From assembly GCF_000178855.1 (NCBI RefSeq), contig NZ_ADVG01000003.1:1674001-1738000 (forward strand): a stretch of 64,000 bases of DNA, given 5' to 3'. The position numbers and the translations under genes are program-made. This document shows, one piece after another, positions 26,156-35,220 of this stretch. Positions within the stretch are counted from its first letter, which is position 1. Every line of letters starts with the position of its first letter. This stretch comes from Ktedonobacter racemifer DSM 44963. Lineage in GTDB: Bacteria > Chloroflexota > Ktedonobacteria > Ktedonobacterales > Ktedonobacteraceae. Under the pieces are notes generated by a model. The model did not search any database. It was not told the DNA's origin and worked only from the letters and a program-made list of their open reading frames with translations.

Positions 26156-28717
26156 ATGTCGAATACCAAGCCGACCAAGCGTCTCACGCCTGCGTCGAGT
26201 GAGACGCTCCTCACGCTTCTTGAGACGCTTCCTGGGGCCTTGTTTGTCGTCGATGATGCCGCAAAGATTGTGTATGCCAATGCCAGCGCGCAGACCATCA
26301 CCGGAGCCACACGAGAGGACGTCTTGGGCAAGCCATTGTGGCGCGGCGCTCCCCAGTTGGTGAGCACCGCACTCTACCAGGCCGTCCAGCAGACCAGACA
26401 GACCCAGGCACCTAGCGAAGTGGAGTATGTGTCTCCCGTGACTCGAACCTGGCTGCACGTGCAGCTCTCTCCCACGGTTGGGGGGCTGATGGTGCAGGTC
26501 CACCAGGGCAGAGCCGCAGCCCGACGAGAGGCGCCGGTTCCCCAGGACGAGCGTCTCTCCATCGAGGACCTGAATGGCTTGTTTAGCAGGATCGGCGTGC
26601 TGACCCCCGAGGGGATCGTCCTGGAGATCAATGAGGTTCCCTTGGCGGAAGCGCGCGTCCGACGCGAGGAGGTCATTGGTTACCCGCTCGCCGAAACCCG
26701 GTGGTGGTCCTGTTCTCCGACCAGTCAAGAGCAGTTGTGTGCCGCCATCGCGCGAGCCAGCAGGGGAGAAACCGTGCGGTTCGAGGCGGTGGTTCACCTC
26801 AGGGAAGGCCTGGACCGTCACCTGGAGGTCGTGATCACTCCCCACAGGGATGCGGATCACCACATCGCGTACCTCATCATCGCCGGCATCGACATCACCG
26901 AGCGCAAGCGCGCCGAAGCGGAACTCCATGCCCTCATCGATGCCATCCCCCAGCTGGTCTGGATCACGCGACCCGACGGCTCTCATGACTCGTTTAATCA
27001 ACGCTGGCGCGACTATACCGGCCTGAGTACCGCAGAGGCCCAGGGGGAGGGATGGATGCAGTGTCTGCATCCGGAGGACCGGTCACGCGTCCGCTCCGCG
27101 TGGCAGCACGCCGTCCAGACCGGCGGGGGGTATGAAACGGAACTGCGCCTGCGCCAGGGCACGACTGGGGAGTATCGCTGGTTCTTAGCCCGCGCCATGC
27201 CCGCGCGTGGTGAAACCGGCCAGATTCTCAAATGGTTTGGCACCAGCACTGACATCGAGGAGCAGAAACGAGTCGAACAGCAGCTCAAAGAAAGCCAGGA
27301 GAGCTTGCGCGTGCTGGCCGAAACGGTGCCACAACAGGTGTGGGTGAGACGACCCGACGGCCTGTACGAATACACGAACCAGCGCTGGCGTGACTACACC
27401 GGGTTGACGCTTGAGCACATACAAAACGACCGAAGGGTTCATCTCCAGTTTATCCATCCTGATGATCAGGATGGCCACCTAGTGCACATGCAGCATGCCC
27501 TGGACACGGGCGCAATGTTTGAGTACGAACAGCGTCTCAAACAGTGCCAGACTGGGGAGTATCGCTGGTTCTTAAGCCGCGCCATGCCGATGCGCGATGA
27601 AGCAGGTCAGATTCTCAAATGGTTTGGCACCAACACCGACATTGAGGAGCAGAAACGGACGGAGGAAGCTTTGCGCCAAAGCCAGGAACGCGTCAACGTC
27701 CTGATGAACTCCAGCATTATCGGGATCTTTTTCGCCGAAGATGAGCAGGTTGTGGAAGCGAACGAGACCTATCTGCGTATGACTGGTTATAGCCGGGAAG
27801 ATTTGTGCGAAGGGCGCATGAACTGGTTGCACATGACGCCTCCAGAGTATCTGGCTCGCACCTTAGAGGCCCAGCAGGAACTTGCCACCCAGCAGTCGTT
27901 GACGCCCTATGAGAAAGAGTATGTGTGTAAAGATGGCAGTTGCCTTCCGGTGCTCGTGGGCGGTGTCATCTTAGAGCATCACCCGCTCCAAGCAATCGGC
28001 TTTGTGCTGGATAACTCGGCCCGTAAGGAACTCGAACAACGCAAGGATGACTTTATCAGCATGGCCAGCCATGAACTGAGGAACCCGCTCACGGCCTTGA
28101 AACTGCACACCACCTTGCTGCACAGGCAACTGGCCAAGCAAGGCCTCCAGGGTTCTGCTCCGGCTCTTTCCAGCATGGAGACCCAGATCAACAAAGTCAC
28201 CCGGCTCGTAGAAGAGTTGCTGGATGTCTCCAAGATCCAGGCGGGGAGGCTGGAGTACGTCTGGGAGACGGTGGATCTCGATGCGCTGCTGCGGGAGATC
28301 ACCGACACCGTGCAGCAAACCCATCCCAGCCATCGCATCCTGGTGCGTGGCGCGGTGCAGACCAGCCTGATGGCGGATCGAGACCGACTCGGACAGGTCT
28401 TCACCAACCTACTCAGCAATGCCGTCAAGTATTCTCCCAGTGCAGAGGCCGTCGAGATGGATCTCTCCACCTCTGCTGAGACGGTCACGATCCGTGTGCA
28501 GGATCACGGCCTGGGCATCCCGCGCGAAAAGCGCGACAAGATTTTTGACCGGTTCTATCGGGTCGCTGATCCCAGGCAGAAGGCGATCCCCGGCCTGGGC
28601 ATGGGATTGTACATTGTCGCGGAGATTGTGAAACACTATGGGGGGACCATCACCGTCGAAAGCGAACCGGGAAAAGGATCGACCTTTCAGGTGATGCTTC
28701 CCCGGAAAAGAACATGA
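26156..28717 (+). CDS. Multi-PAS sensor histidine kinase
   Basis: 853 residues with no clear membrane segment, so probably cytoplasmic. About five PAS-type domains: residues 20-130, 140-270, 275-400 (WFLARAMPARGETGQILKWF), 400-530 (a near repeat, WFLSRAMPMRDEAGQ) and 530-640. HisKA follows with phospho-acceptor His in FISMASHELRNPLTALK, then HATPase_c with N box NLLSNAVKYSPSAE, G1 DHGLGIP and G2 GLGMGLYI. The two middle PAS domains look like a recent duplication. The ATG at 26156 follows GGGAGA; an ATG at 26123 is possible. It is followed 9 bp later by a receiver protein, its probable partner. The signal sensed is unknown. Confidence 0.9.
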   Translation: MSNTKPTKRLTPASSETLLTLLETLPGALFVVDDAAKIVYANASAQTITGATREDVLGKPLWRGAPQLVSTALYQAVQQTRQTQAPSEVEYVSPVTRTWLHVQLSPTVGGLMVQVHQGRAAARREAPVPQDERLSIEDLNGLFSRIGVLTPEGIVLEINEVPLAEARVRREEVIGYPLAETRWWSCSPTSQEQLCAAIARASRGETVRFEAVVHLREGLDRHLEVVITPHRDADHHIAYLIIAGIDITERKRAEAELHALIDAIPQLVWITRPDGSHDSFNQRWRDYTGLSTAEAQGEGWMQCLHPEDRSRVRSAWQHAVQTGGGYETELRLRQGTTGEYRWFLARAMPARGETGQILKWFGTSTDIEEQKRVEQQLKESQESLRVLAETVPQQVWVRRPDGLYEYTNQRWRDYTGLTLEHIQNDRRVHLQFIHPDDQDGHLVHMQHALDTGAMFEYEQRLKQCQTGEYRWFLSRAMPMRDEAGQILKWFGTNTDIEEQKRTEEALRQSQERVNVLMNSSIIGIFFAEDEQVVEANETYLRMTGYSREDLCEGRMNWLHMTPPEYLARTLEAQQELATQQSLTPYEKEYVCKDGSCLPVLVGGVILEHHPLQAIGFVLDNSARKELEQRKDDFISMASHELRNPLTALKLHTTLLHRQLAKQGLQGSAPALSSMETQINKVTRLVEELLDVSKIQAGRLEYVWETVDLDALLREITDTVQQTHPSHRILVRGAVQTSLMADRDRLGQVFTNLLSNAVKYSPSAEAVEMDLSTSAETVTIRVQDHGLGIPREKRDKIFDRFYRVADPRQKAIPGLGMGLYIVAEIVKHYGGTITVESEPGKGSTFQVMLPRKRT

Positions 28718-28726
28718 GGAACGCAC

Positions 28727-29125
28727 ATGAAGACTTCCCAACAACAGGTATGCAGCGAGGTTGTCATTGTCAAGAGTATTCTCATTGTCGAAGATGATCC
28801 CATTCTTGGGAACCTTCTGCTGGAAACGTTCCAGGAGGAGACGACCTATCAAGGCTATCTTGCTTCAAGTGGCGAGAGAGCACTGATGATGCTTTCAACC
28901 ATCACGCCTGCGTTGTTTCTGCTCGATTACCAACTCCCTGGGATGAATGGGCTGGAACTCGCCGAGCACCTGCGTCGCCGAGAAGGTGGGAAGCACTACC
29001 CCATTCTCCTCATGAGCGCCAATTTGCCACAAGGAAATGGTGCCCTGGATCATATCAGAACACTGCAGAAACCCTTTGACCTGGAGGCACTGTTGCAACT
29101 GATCGCAGAACTGCTTGCACCATAA
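28727..29125 (+). CDS. Single-domain response regulator (receiver only)
   Basis: 132 residues forming one REC domain: acidic pair in LIVEDDPILG, phospho-acceptor Asp67 in FLLDYQLPGMNG, Ser/Thr position in LLMSANLP and Lys in LQKPFD. No output domain follows. It lies 9 bp behind the multi-PAS kinase. Such CheY-like or Spo0F-like proteins act by protein contact or as phosphorelay intermediates. Confidence 0.9.
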   Translation: MKTSQQQVCSEVVIVKSILIVEDDPILGNLLLETFQEETTYQGYLASSGERALMMLSTITPALFLLDYQLPGMNGLELAEHLRRREGGKHYPILLMSANLPQGNGALDHIRTLQKPFDLEALLQLIAELLAP

Positions 29126-29451
29126 GGAGAACTGGAGCAGAAGAAGTATGTATATCCTGGCGAAGCAAGCCAGAGAGAAGTTTTGGCTAAATTCGCCCTC
29201 CTTTTTGTATCATTAGCCCCTGGTCGAGCACAAAGACAACGTATATACTATGTTCATACCTTTCAAACAAGAACAGCTCGAGCCAGATAGGTAGCCTCTG
29301 TTACAGCTCAATTGAAAAAGGTGCCCGGGGGTGCAAAGGGGCGCCAGCCCCTCGGCATCCAACTTCCCTGCCGCCGCAGCCGGTTTACATCTCTTTCAGA
29401 TAAAACGAAACGGAACAGTAGGTAGCTTGAAGTTAAGAGAGAGAGGTTGGG
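29126..29451. other. Non-coding gap with a REP-like hairpin
   Basis: No gene. AGGGGC-GCCA-GCCCCT (29337-29352) is the core of a GC-rich hairpin inside GGTGCC...GGCATCC (about 29321-29359). It resembles an extragenic palindromic repeat; a terminator for the kinase operon is less likely at this distance. Confidence 0.45.
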
Positions 29452-30474
29452 ATGAGGGATCTTCACCATCAAGGTCTCACCCTGTTTGGCAAACAGAGTG
29501 AAGCACGCAACGTAGTGTTTGTCGTCCTCCCGCAAGTCCATTTGCTGGATCTGTCCGGTCCGGCACAGGTTTTTGATACTGCTCGCTGTATGGGCGCCCC
29601 CTACACCTTGAGTTATAGCTCGTCTCAGACCCAGCAGATAAGTGCGCAGGGAATAGTCCTGGCTGAGCCCTCGCCCCTGGCTCCTGTCGCAGTAGATGAC
29701 CTGATCCTTCTAGCAGGGGTGGACTGGGACTTCGCCTCCCACGAGAAACCACTCCTCGATCAGGAGACGCGCGATTGGTTGTCTTCAGCCGCAAAAGCTG
29801 GAGCCCATATTGCCTCTGTTTGTACTGGTGCGTTTGCACTTGCAGAGGCAGGGTTGCTTGATGGAAGACGCTGTACGACGCACTGGTCCCAGACCAGCGT
29901 ACTCCAGGCTCGCTTTCCAAAAGCCAAAGTACTTGAAAATGTGCTGTTTGTCCACGATGGAAGGCTCACCACTAGCGCGGGCATCGCTTCTGGTATTGAT
30001 ATGGCGCTGGGGTTGGTAGAGCAAGATCAAGGGCCGATGTTTGCGGCCCAGGTAGCGCGTCACCTGGTCGTGTATCTGAGGCGCAATGGATCTCAGCCGC
30101 AGAGCAGTATCTACCTTGAGTATCGCACGCACCTGCATTCGGGGGTACACCAGGCACAGGATTACCTGATCAACCATATCGCAGAGCACGTGACGCTGGA
30201 TGAACTGGCAAACATTGCAGGCATCAGCACGCGGGGATTAAATCGAGCCTTTAAGGAGGCCACTGGCCTGACCCCCATTCAGTACCACCAGCGTTTGAGG
30301 ATTGAGCTTGCTGCCACCTTGTTATCTAACCCGGCGCTTCGTGTCGAGGAGGTCGCATTGCAATGTGGCTTTGAGGATGTAAGGCATTTTCGTCGCTTGT
30401 GGCAAAGGCAATTTGGTGCCCCCCCTCTGCAGCGCGGGCATCGCTTCGCATTTCATAGAAGCGTTGAACGGTGA
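29452..30474 (+). CDS. GlxA-family transcriptional regulator (DJ-1/PfpI domain plus AraC HTH)
   Basis: 340 residues. Residues 20-190 form a DJ-1/PfpI-like amidotransferase-type domain (VVFVVLPQVHLLDLSGPAQV; Cys in ASVCTGAFALAEAGLLDG). Residues 230-330 carry two AraC-type HTH motifs (TLDELANIAGISTRGLNRAF and VEEVALQCGFEDVRHFRRLW). In GlxA regulators the first domain senses a small molecule. It is co-directional with the oxidoreductase 55 bp downstream, a common pairing in which the regulator controls the neighbour. Confidence 0.92.
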   Translation: MRDLHHQGLTLFGKQSEARNVVFVVLPQVHLLDLSGPAQVFDTARCMGAPYTLSYSSSQTQQISAQGIVLAEPSPLAPVAVDDLILLAGVDWDFASHEKPLLDQETRDWLSSAAKAGAHIASVCTGAFALAEAGLLDGRRCTTHWSQTSVLQARFPKAKVLENVLFVHDGRLTTSAGIASGIDMALGLVEQDQGPMFAAQVARHLVVYLRRNGSQPQSSIYLEYRTHLHSGVHQAQDYLINHIAEHVTLDELANIAGISTRGLNRAFKEATGLTPIQYHQRLRIELAATLLSNPALRVEEVALQCGFEDVRHFRRLWQRQFGAPPLQRGHRFAFHRSVER

Positions 30475-30529
30475 CTATACAGCAAGCTAGCATTTGCTTG
30501 ATATGTTCAGATAAAGGAGCAGAGATAGA

Positions 30530-31477
30530 ATGAAAGCAGCATATATCGCCACTCATAAAGGTGGTCCAGAAGTGATCGAGTATGGGAATATAAAGCAGCC
30601 TCAAGTTGGAGCTGGTGAGATTTTACTTCAAGTGCATGCTGTTGGTATTTCTCCGCAGGAGCTTGAATGGGTTCCAACGTGGAAGACTGCCGATGGGCAA
30701 GAGCGTGCGAAGCCAATCATCATGGGTCATGAGATTTCTGGCTCAGTTGTTGAATTAGGTGAGGGTGTCACAACATTTAATGTAGGTGACGACGTCTATG
30801 GACTGAGCAGTTTCTGGAGAAATGGCGCCCAGGCTGAATATACCATTGTCGAACCAGCTGAAATTGCCCAGAAGCCTCGTCGTAGTAGCCACATTGAGGC
30901 GGCGACGTTACCACTTTCGGCACTGACTGCCTGGCAAGCATTCTTTGAGCAGGGGTTGCTGAAGCGGGGACAGAAAGTCTTGATTCAAGGAGCTGCTGGT
31001 GGTGTAGGAAACTATGCTGTGCAGATCGCGCATTGGGCTGGCGCGCAGGTGATCGCAGTCGCATCGGCACGGCAGCATGAGTTTTTGCGTGAACTTGGTG
31101 CAGATCAGCTTATTGATTACACAACGATGCGTTTTGAAGATGTTGTCAACGATGTTGACTTTGTGTTGGATACCATTGGTGACGATACACAGAAACGGTC
31201 ATTTAAGGTACTGAAAAAAGGCGGTATCCTGGTTGGTATTGCTGGCGAGCAGGAGAATAGGATCTTTGAGTGGGCGAAGCAATATGAACGGGATGCGAAG
31301 TGGTTTATTGTTCGCCCTAACTATGAGCAACTAGCACGCATTGCCGAGTTAGTTGATGAAGGTCATATGAAATCTGTTGTGAATAGCGTCTATCCATTAG
31401 CTGAAACGCGTCAGGCATATGAGCATAGTTTGAGTGGTCATATGCCTGGCAAAGTTGTCATCCAGGTGGTGGAGTAG
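30530..31477 (+). CDS. NADP-dependent oxidoreductase, quinone reductase-like (MDR superfamily)
   Basis: 315 residues, a close paralogue of the protein at 24598 (shared DYTTxRFEDVV, SARxHEFLR and FWR/LxGAxAEYT patterns). GroES-like domain with GEILLQVHAVGISPQELEW and Rossmann motif GAAGGVGNYAVQIAHWAGA. No zinc-binding Cys cluster. An AAAGGAG site lies 11 bases before the ATG. The gene is less GC-rich than its paralogue, which may point to a separate arrival. Confidence 0.88.
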   Translation: MKAAYIATHKGGPEVIEYGNIKQPQVGAGEILLQVHAVGISPQELEWVPTWKTADGQERAKPIIMGHEISGSVVELGEGVTTFNVGDDVYGLSSFWRNGAQAEYTIVEPAEIAQKPRRSSHIEAATLPLSALTAWQAFFEQGLLKRGQKVLIQGAAGGVGNYAVQIAHWAGAQVIAVASARQHEFLRELGADQLIDYTTMRFEDVVNDVDFVLDTIGDDTQKRSFKVLKKGGILVGIAGEQENRIFEWAKQYERDAKWFIVRPNYEQLARIAELVDEGHMKSVVNSVYPLAETRQAYEHSLSGHMPGKVVIQVVE

Positions 31478-31512
31478 CTTTATAAGAATGCCCTGAAAAG
31501 TGAGTACCCTTG

Positions 31513-31649
31513 GTGTAAAAACGATAATTAAATGAGGGGATTTTGTGATAACTAATTGCTGGCTGCTTGTCCTCAATCAAACGTTGTTAAAAACAGCCAG
31601 GCAGCAATTAATGGCATGAAATTACCTCATTTAATTATCATATTTACAC
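31513..31649. mobile_element. Small palindromic element B (137 bp)
   Basis: Terminal arms of 25 bp (31513-31537, 31625-31649) differ at two or three positions and contain ATAATTAAATGAGG. A second inner near-palindrome (TAATTGCTGGCTG ... CAGCCAGGCAGCAATTA) means most of the element can fold into one long hairpin. No gene. It lies 15 bp before the Tn3-type end. Confidence 0.65.
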
Positions 31650-31664
31650 TGGGGATCGCCCTCT

Positions 31665-31702
31665 GGGGTCACTAGATTACCGCGGGTAAAACATACGCTA
31701 AG
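31665..31702 (+). repeat. Tn3-family-type terminal repeat
   Basis: Begins GGGGTCACTAGATTACCGCG; 35 bases are identical to the minus-strand repeat at 22200-22166. The 3' end of a Tn3-type transposase gene lies directly inside it, as in complete Tn3-family elements. Confidence 0.75.
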
Positions 31703-31712
31703 AACGGATGAG

Positions 31713-33033
31713 TTATCGATGCCCATTGACACGGAGAGGGCGGAGCTGTCCGCTCGGAGGAATCTGTCTGGGATTCCACTGGAAGTCTCCAGTGAGATTG
31801 ATGTGTTCCTATCCGAGCGGGGAGAGATGCTGCAGATGATCGTCGTTGATGATGACCCCGTCGCGCTTCAACTGCTCTACGGCGGCGGCGAGGTACACGG
31901 TATTCCACAAGATAATCGCCGCGACCGCTAAATTGAGACCACTGGCGCGATACTGCTGATCCTGGTAGGATCGATCCCGGAGCTCTCCCAGTTGGTGGTG
32001 ACAAACCGCACGCGCGAGGGCGTTGCGCGCTTCCCCTTTGTTGAGTCCTACCTGCACGCGTCGGCGCAATGGCGGGCTCTGAACCCATTTCAGAGCGAAG
32101 ATACTGTCCAAACTCGCGCAGCGCCCACGCCGGCCCATTTTGTCGAGGATAGGATGCGAGCTTGTTCAGGATCAGGGAGGCGGTGACCGTTCCCTTGCGC
32201 AGGGAACTGGTGAGGCGGAGCAGATCATCCCAGTGTGCCTCGATTTGCTTCACATTGATGGTGCCGCCCAGCAAGGGTTGCAGGGTTGGATAACACTCCG
32301 GTTTGTCAAACGTAAAGATCAGTTTTCCTCCCAAATCCCGAATGCGTGGGGCAAACTCGAAGCCCAGGAGGCGCATAATTCCAAAAACCTGGTCCGTATA
32401 ACCCCAGGTATCTGAATAGTGTTCGCGGATGGCTAAGTCGGTTTCATGATAGAGCAGTCCATCCACCATATGCGGCGCGTCACGAGCGGTGGCGCTAATG
32501 ACCTTCACGCGATAGGGGCCGTATTGATCGGACAGATGGGTGTAAAAACTCACCCCCGGCTCAGTCCCATAGCGTAGATTCACGGTGGCACCAGGGGTGC
32601 GCCTGCCGCTTACTTTAAAGCGCTGCCCATCGGAGGAAGACGTTGTCCCATCGCCCCAATACGCCGCGAACGGATGCTGGTGTTGAAAGTTCACGACTTC
32701 TGCTAACGCCTTGGTGTAGGTCTCATCACGCATGCACCAGTCCTCAACCCAACTGATCCGAGCAAACGTCATCCCCACGCACGCCTCGGCCATTTTCGCT
32801 GGCCCCAGGTTGAGTGCTTCGCCCAGGAGCGCCGCGAGCAGCGCGGTCTGGTCTTTGGCCGGCTCTCCCGTTTGCAAATGCGTAAAATGGCGCAAGAACG
32901 GTGTCCAGGCATCCACTTCCAGGAGGAGATCTGGCAGTTTGATCTGCGGGAGCAGATCGTACGCCTGCCGCGCCAGTCCTTCCACTTCATCAGGCACGGC
33001 TTTGGACAGGGGGGTGATCACCAGTTTGTCCTT
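31713..33033 (-). pseudogene. tnpA: Tn3-family transposase, N-terminal half missing, frameshift and stop near the end
   Basis: The minus strand encodes the C-terminal half of a Tn3-type DDE transposase: LLPQIKLPDLLLEVDAWTPF, YWGDGTTSSSDGQRFKV (catalytic Asp), HMVDGLLYHETDL and SDTWGYTDQVFG. Near 32140 the frame changes and the rest continues as VQVGLNKGEARNALARAVCH and AAAIILWNTVYLAAAVEQL. A TAG then replaces the usual Trp in LSPLG*EHINLTGD, and the frame stops at 31713. The N-terminal 500 or so residues are absent; palindromic element P begins at 33034. Not functional. Confidence 0.85.
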
Positions 33034-33113
33034 GGGGATTTTTACATAACCCCCCGAAACGGTGCACTCGGCTTTGACCAGGCACTGTTTCGGGGGGTTA
33101 TGTAAAAATCCCC
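33034..33113. repeat. Palindromic element P, copy 2
   Basis: Same 80 bp as at 22033-22112 with one arm difference (GCACTGTTTC instead of GCACCGTTTC). It interrupts the Tn3-type transposase on its left and abuts the IS4-type element on its right. Confidence 0.8.
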
Positions 33114-34553
33114 ATACGCACCAACTTAAGAACGGCTGAGGCAAAAAGACGCTCCATCTGCGATGCTAAGAACAAGAAAAACGTGATAATCATCTCAGAA
33201 GGAGCAGTGACATGGAAAAGGTATCACCGATTGAGCTATCGCTGAAACAGATATTGGAAGAGCGAGCCAAGGTGTTGGCTTGCGAAACAGGGTGTATTAA
33301 ACGGCAGAGAAAATTCAGCGGAGCCGATCTGGTTCAGACGTTCGTCTTCGGCTGGCTGACCCATCCCGATGCGAGTTTGGAAACGCTGGCCTCGATGGCG
33401 AGCATCCGAGAAGTGGAGGTGAGCGATACAGCCGTCCACAAGCGCTTCACGGAGTCTTGTGCTCGGTTCGCGGCTATCGGTGCTCGAAGAAATGGTCACG
33501 GTATTGGTGTGTGCTGAACAGCCAGTGCCACTCGAATTATTGCACCGTTTCAAGAGCGTGGTGCTTGAAGATAGCAGCAGTATTACTCTGCCAAAGGAAT
33601 TGGCGGACTGTTGGGCAGGCAGCGGTGGAGGCTCGGGAGGAGGAGAGGCAGCTGTCAAACTGCATGTGCGCTGGAACCTGACACGTGGTCAGATCTCAGG
33701 TCCTTGCTTGACCGATGGACGGGTGTCCGATCAATGCAGTCCTTTCCATGAGGCGTCCCTGCCCACCGGAAGCTTGTACATCGCTGATCTGGGCTATTTT
33801 GATATCGAGGCAGCCATGAAGCGTCGGCAAGCCGGGAGCTTCACCCTCACGCGAGCGCGAACGAACACGGCCTTCTTCACTGAGCAAGGTCGGCGCTTGC
33901 GCTTGCAGGCCGTTTTGCCTCCACGAGTGGGACAAACCAAAGAGCTGCATGTGCTGGTTGGGAAGCAGCAGCGGTATCCGATGCGGCTGTTAATGGTTCG
34001 TGTGCCTAAAGACGTTGCCGAGCAGCGACGCCAGAATCTGCTCAAGGATGCGTCGCGACGCGCACAGCCAGCATCCGCGCGTGCTCTGGCATTGGCGGAT
34101 TGGACGATCCTGTTAACCGATGTCCCATCCAAACGCTTGCGGCTGGGGGAAGCGTTGGTGCTCCTACGAGAACGCTGGCAAATCGAATGGCTTTTCAAGC
34201 TTTGGAAGCAATACGGGCACATTGATGAGTGGCGCACGACACACTCCTGGCGGGTGTTGTGCGAACTGTATGCCAAGCTGATCGGCATGCTGATTCAACA
34301 CTGGCTCATCGTCCTGCTGGCCTGGCAGAATGCGCAGCGCAGCTTGGTTAAACTGGCCCAGGTGATACGCGATACGGCTTGGACGCTGATGGAAGCTCTG
34401 GCTGGTCAGCGCGAGTTCGCGGCGGCCTTGCGCTCGATTGCGCAACGCATGCGTGCCGGATGCTCCATGAACACCCGGCACACACATCCGAATGCGGCCC
34501 AACTCCTCAAAGATGGGTTAAACTGGTCCATTGGTCCTTAAGTTGGTGCGTAT
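33114..34553 (+). mobile_element. IS4-family insertion sequence (about 1.44 kb)
   Basis: Perfect 17-bp terminal repeats (ATACGCACCAACTTAAG and complement) enclose one transposase gene. The adjoining CCCC/GGGG extends the match to 21 bp. A 22-bp sequence ending TTATGTAAAAATCCCC is present as a direct repeat on both sides (33092-33113 and 34554-34575). Confidence 0.8.
33212..34541 (+). pseudogene. IS4-family transposase, frameshifted
   Basis: The first 80 or so codons (EKVSPIELSLKQILEERA, SDTAVHKRFTESCARF) and the remainder (SVLEEMVTVLVCAEQPVP onwards) are in different frames; the shift is at about 33460-33480. The catalytic residues look intact: Asp in LEDSSSITLP, Asp in YIADLGYFD, and the R-x-E-x-K signature in RERWQIEWLFKLWKQ. 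No slippery heptamer is obvious, so this is more likely decay than programmed frameshifting. Confidence 0.8.
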
Positions 34554-34575
34554 GGGGGGTTATGTAAAAATCCCC
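34554..34575 (+). repeat. 22-bp direct repeat right of the IS4-type element
   Basis: Identical to 33092-33113, the outer part of palindromic element P. It is longer than usual IS4-family target duplications (about 8-12 bp), so it may be a target-site copy plus adjoining palindrome or a recombination product. Confidence 0.7.
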
Positions 34576-34669
34576 ACAGTAAATTGGGTGCGCATCAGCA
34601 CACCTTTTGAGGCGAAACTGACAAAATAAGTGCGAAGAGTCGAAATTGACCATCCAGAACCTGAAGTGG

Positions 34670-35004
34670 TACATAAGCCGAATGTTCGTCCATTTTTTTG
34701 TCCAAGGGTGAGCCATTTATTCGAAGGTTGAGCTAAAAATCAGAATTTTCGAGGACAAAGGTACAAATCTTAGCTTCCCTCACGAGCAAATCACGCTCAC
34801 TACTACCGTAATTTCAGCTTTTACCTATTCGTTCCAAGCGGTTTCTCAGATGTGTTTAGCAGAAAACAAGCCAGAAATGAAGATGCGAATGATCATATTT
34901 GGCATATTTCATGGTATTTATGGTGGTTAAAAGCTCTGTTGTTCGAACCTTCAAAAAGTGGCTCACCTTTGGGCCAAAAAATGGACGAACATTCGGCTTA
35001 TGTA
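34670..35004. mobile_element. Inverted-repeat element C (335 bp)
   Basis: Imperfect arms of about 65 bp (34670-34733 and 34940-35004), sharing CATAAGCCGAATGTTCGTCC exactly at the outer ends. The AT-rich interior has no gene. It sits inside the left part of the 45-bp-repeat segment. Confidence 0.6.
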
Positions 35005-35107
35005 TCATGAAGGAATGGCTCCAAAGGCGGATTGAAGCACTCATCAGGTGTAAATTCACGAGCCTGATGATCGGGAAATTCCCAACCTATCAAGGAGAAT
35101 AGCATGA

Positions 35108-35189
35108 GGCCGCTTTCCGTATGAACGGACCGGAAGACAACACGAAGCGCTTCGCATTGTCTTCCGGTCCGTTCATACGGAAAGCGGCC
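35108..35189. repeat. Perfect 33-bp hairpin 3' of the SDR gene
   Basis: Arms 35108-35140 and 35157-35189 are exact complements starting GGCCGCTTTCCGTATGAACG, with a 16-base loop that itself contains the palindrome GAAGCGCTTC. It lies 31 bp past the end of the minus-strand SDR gene and could end its transcription. Confidence 0.7.
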
Positions 35190-35220
35190 ATTACTCATGA
35201 CAATGGCCCTCAGCCTCACA

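Noticed and set aside
22200..31665. A single Tn3-type transposon carrying the oxidoreductases and kinase
   Set aside because: The two ends point outward, not inward, and the adjoining bases show no matching 5-bp target duplication.
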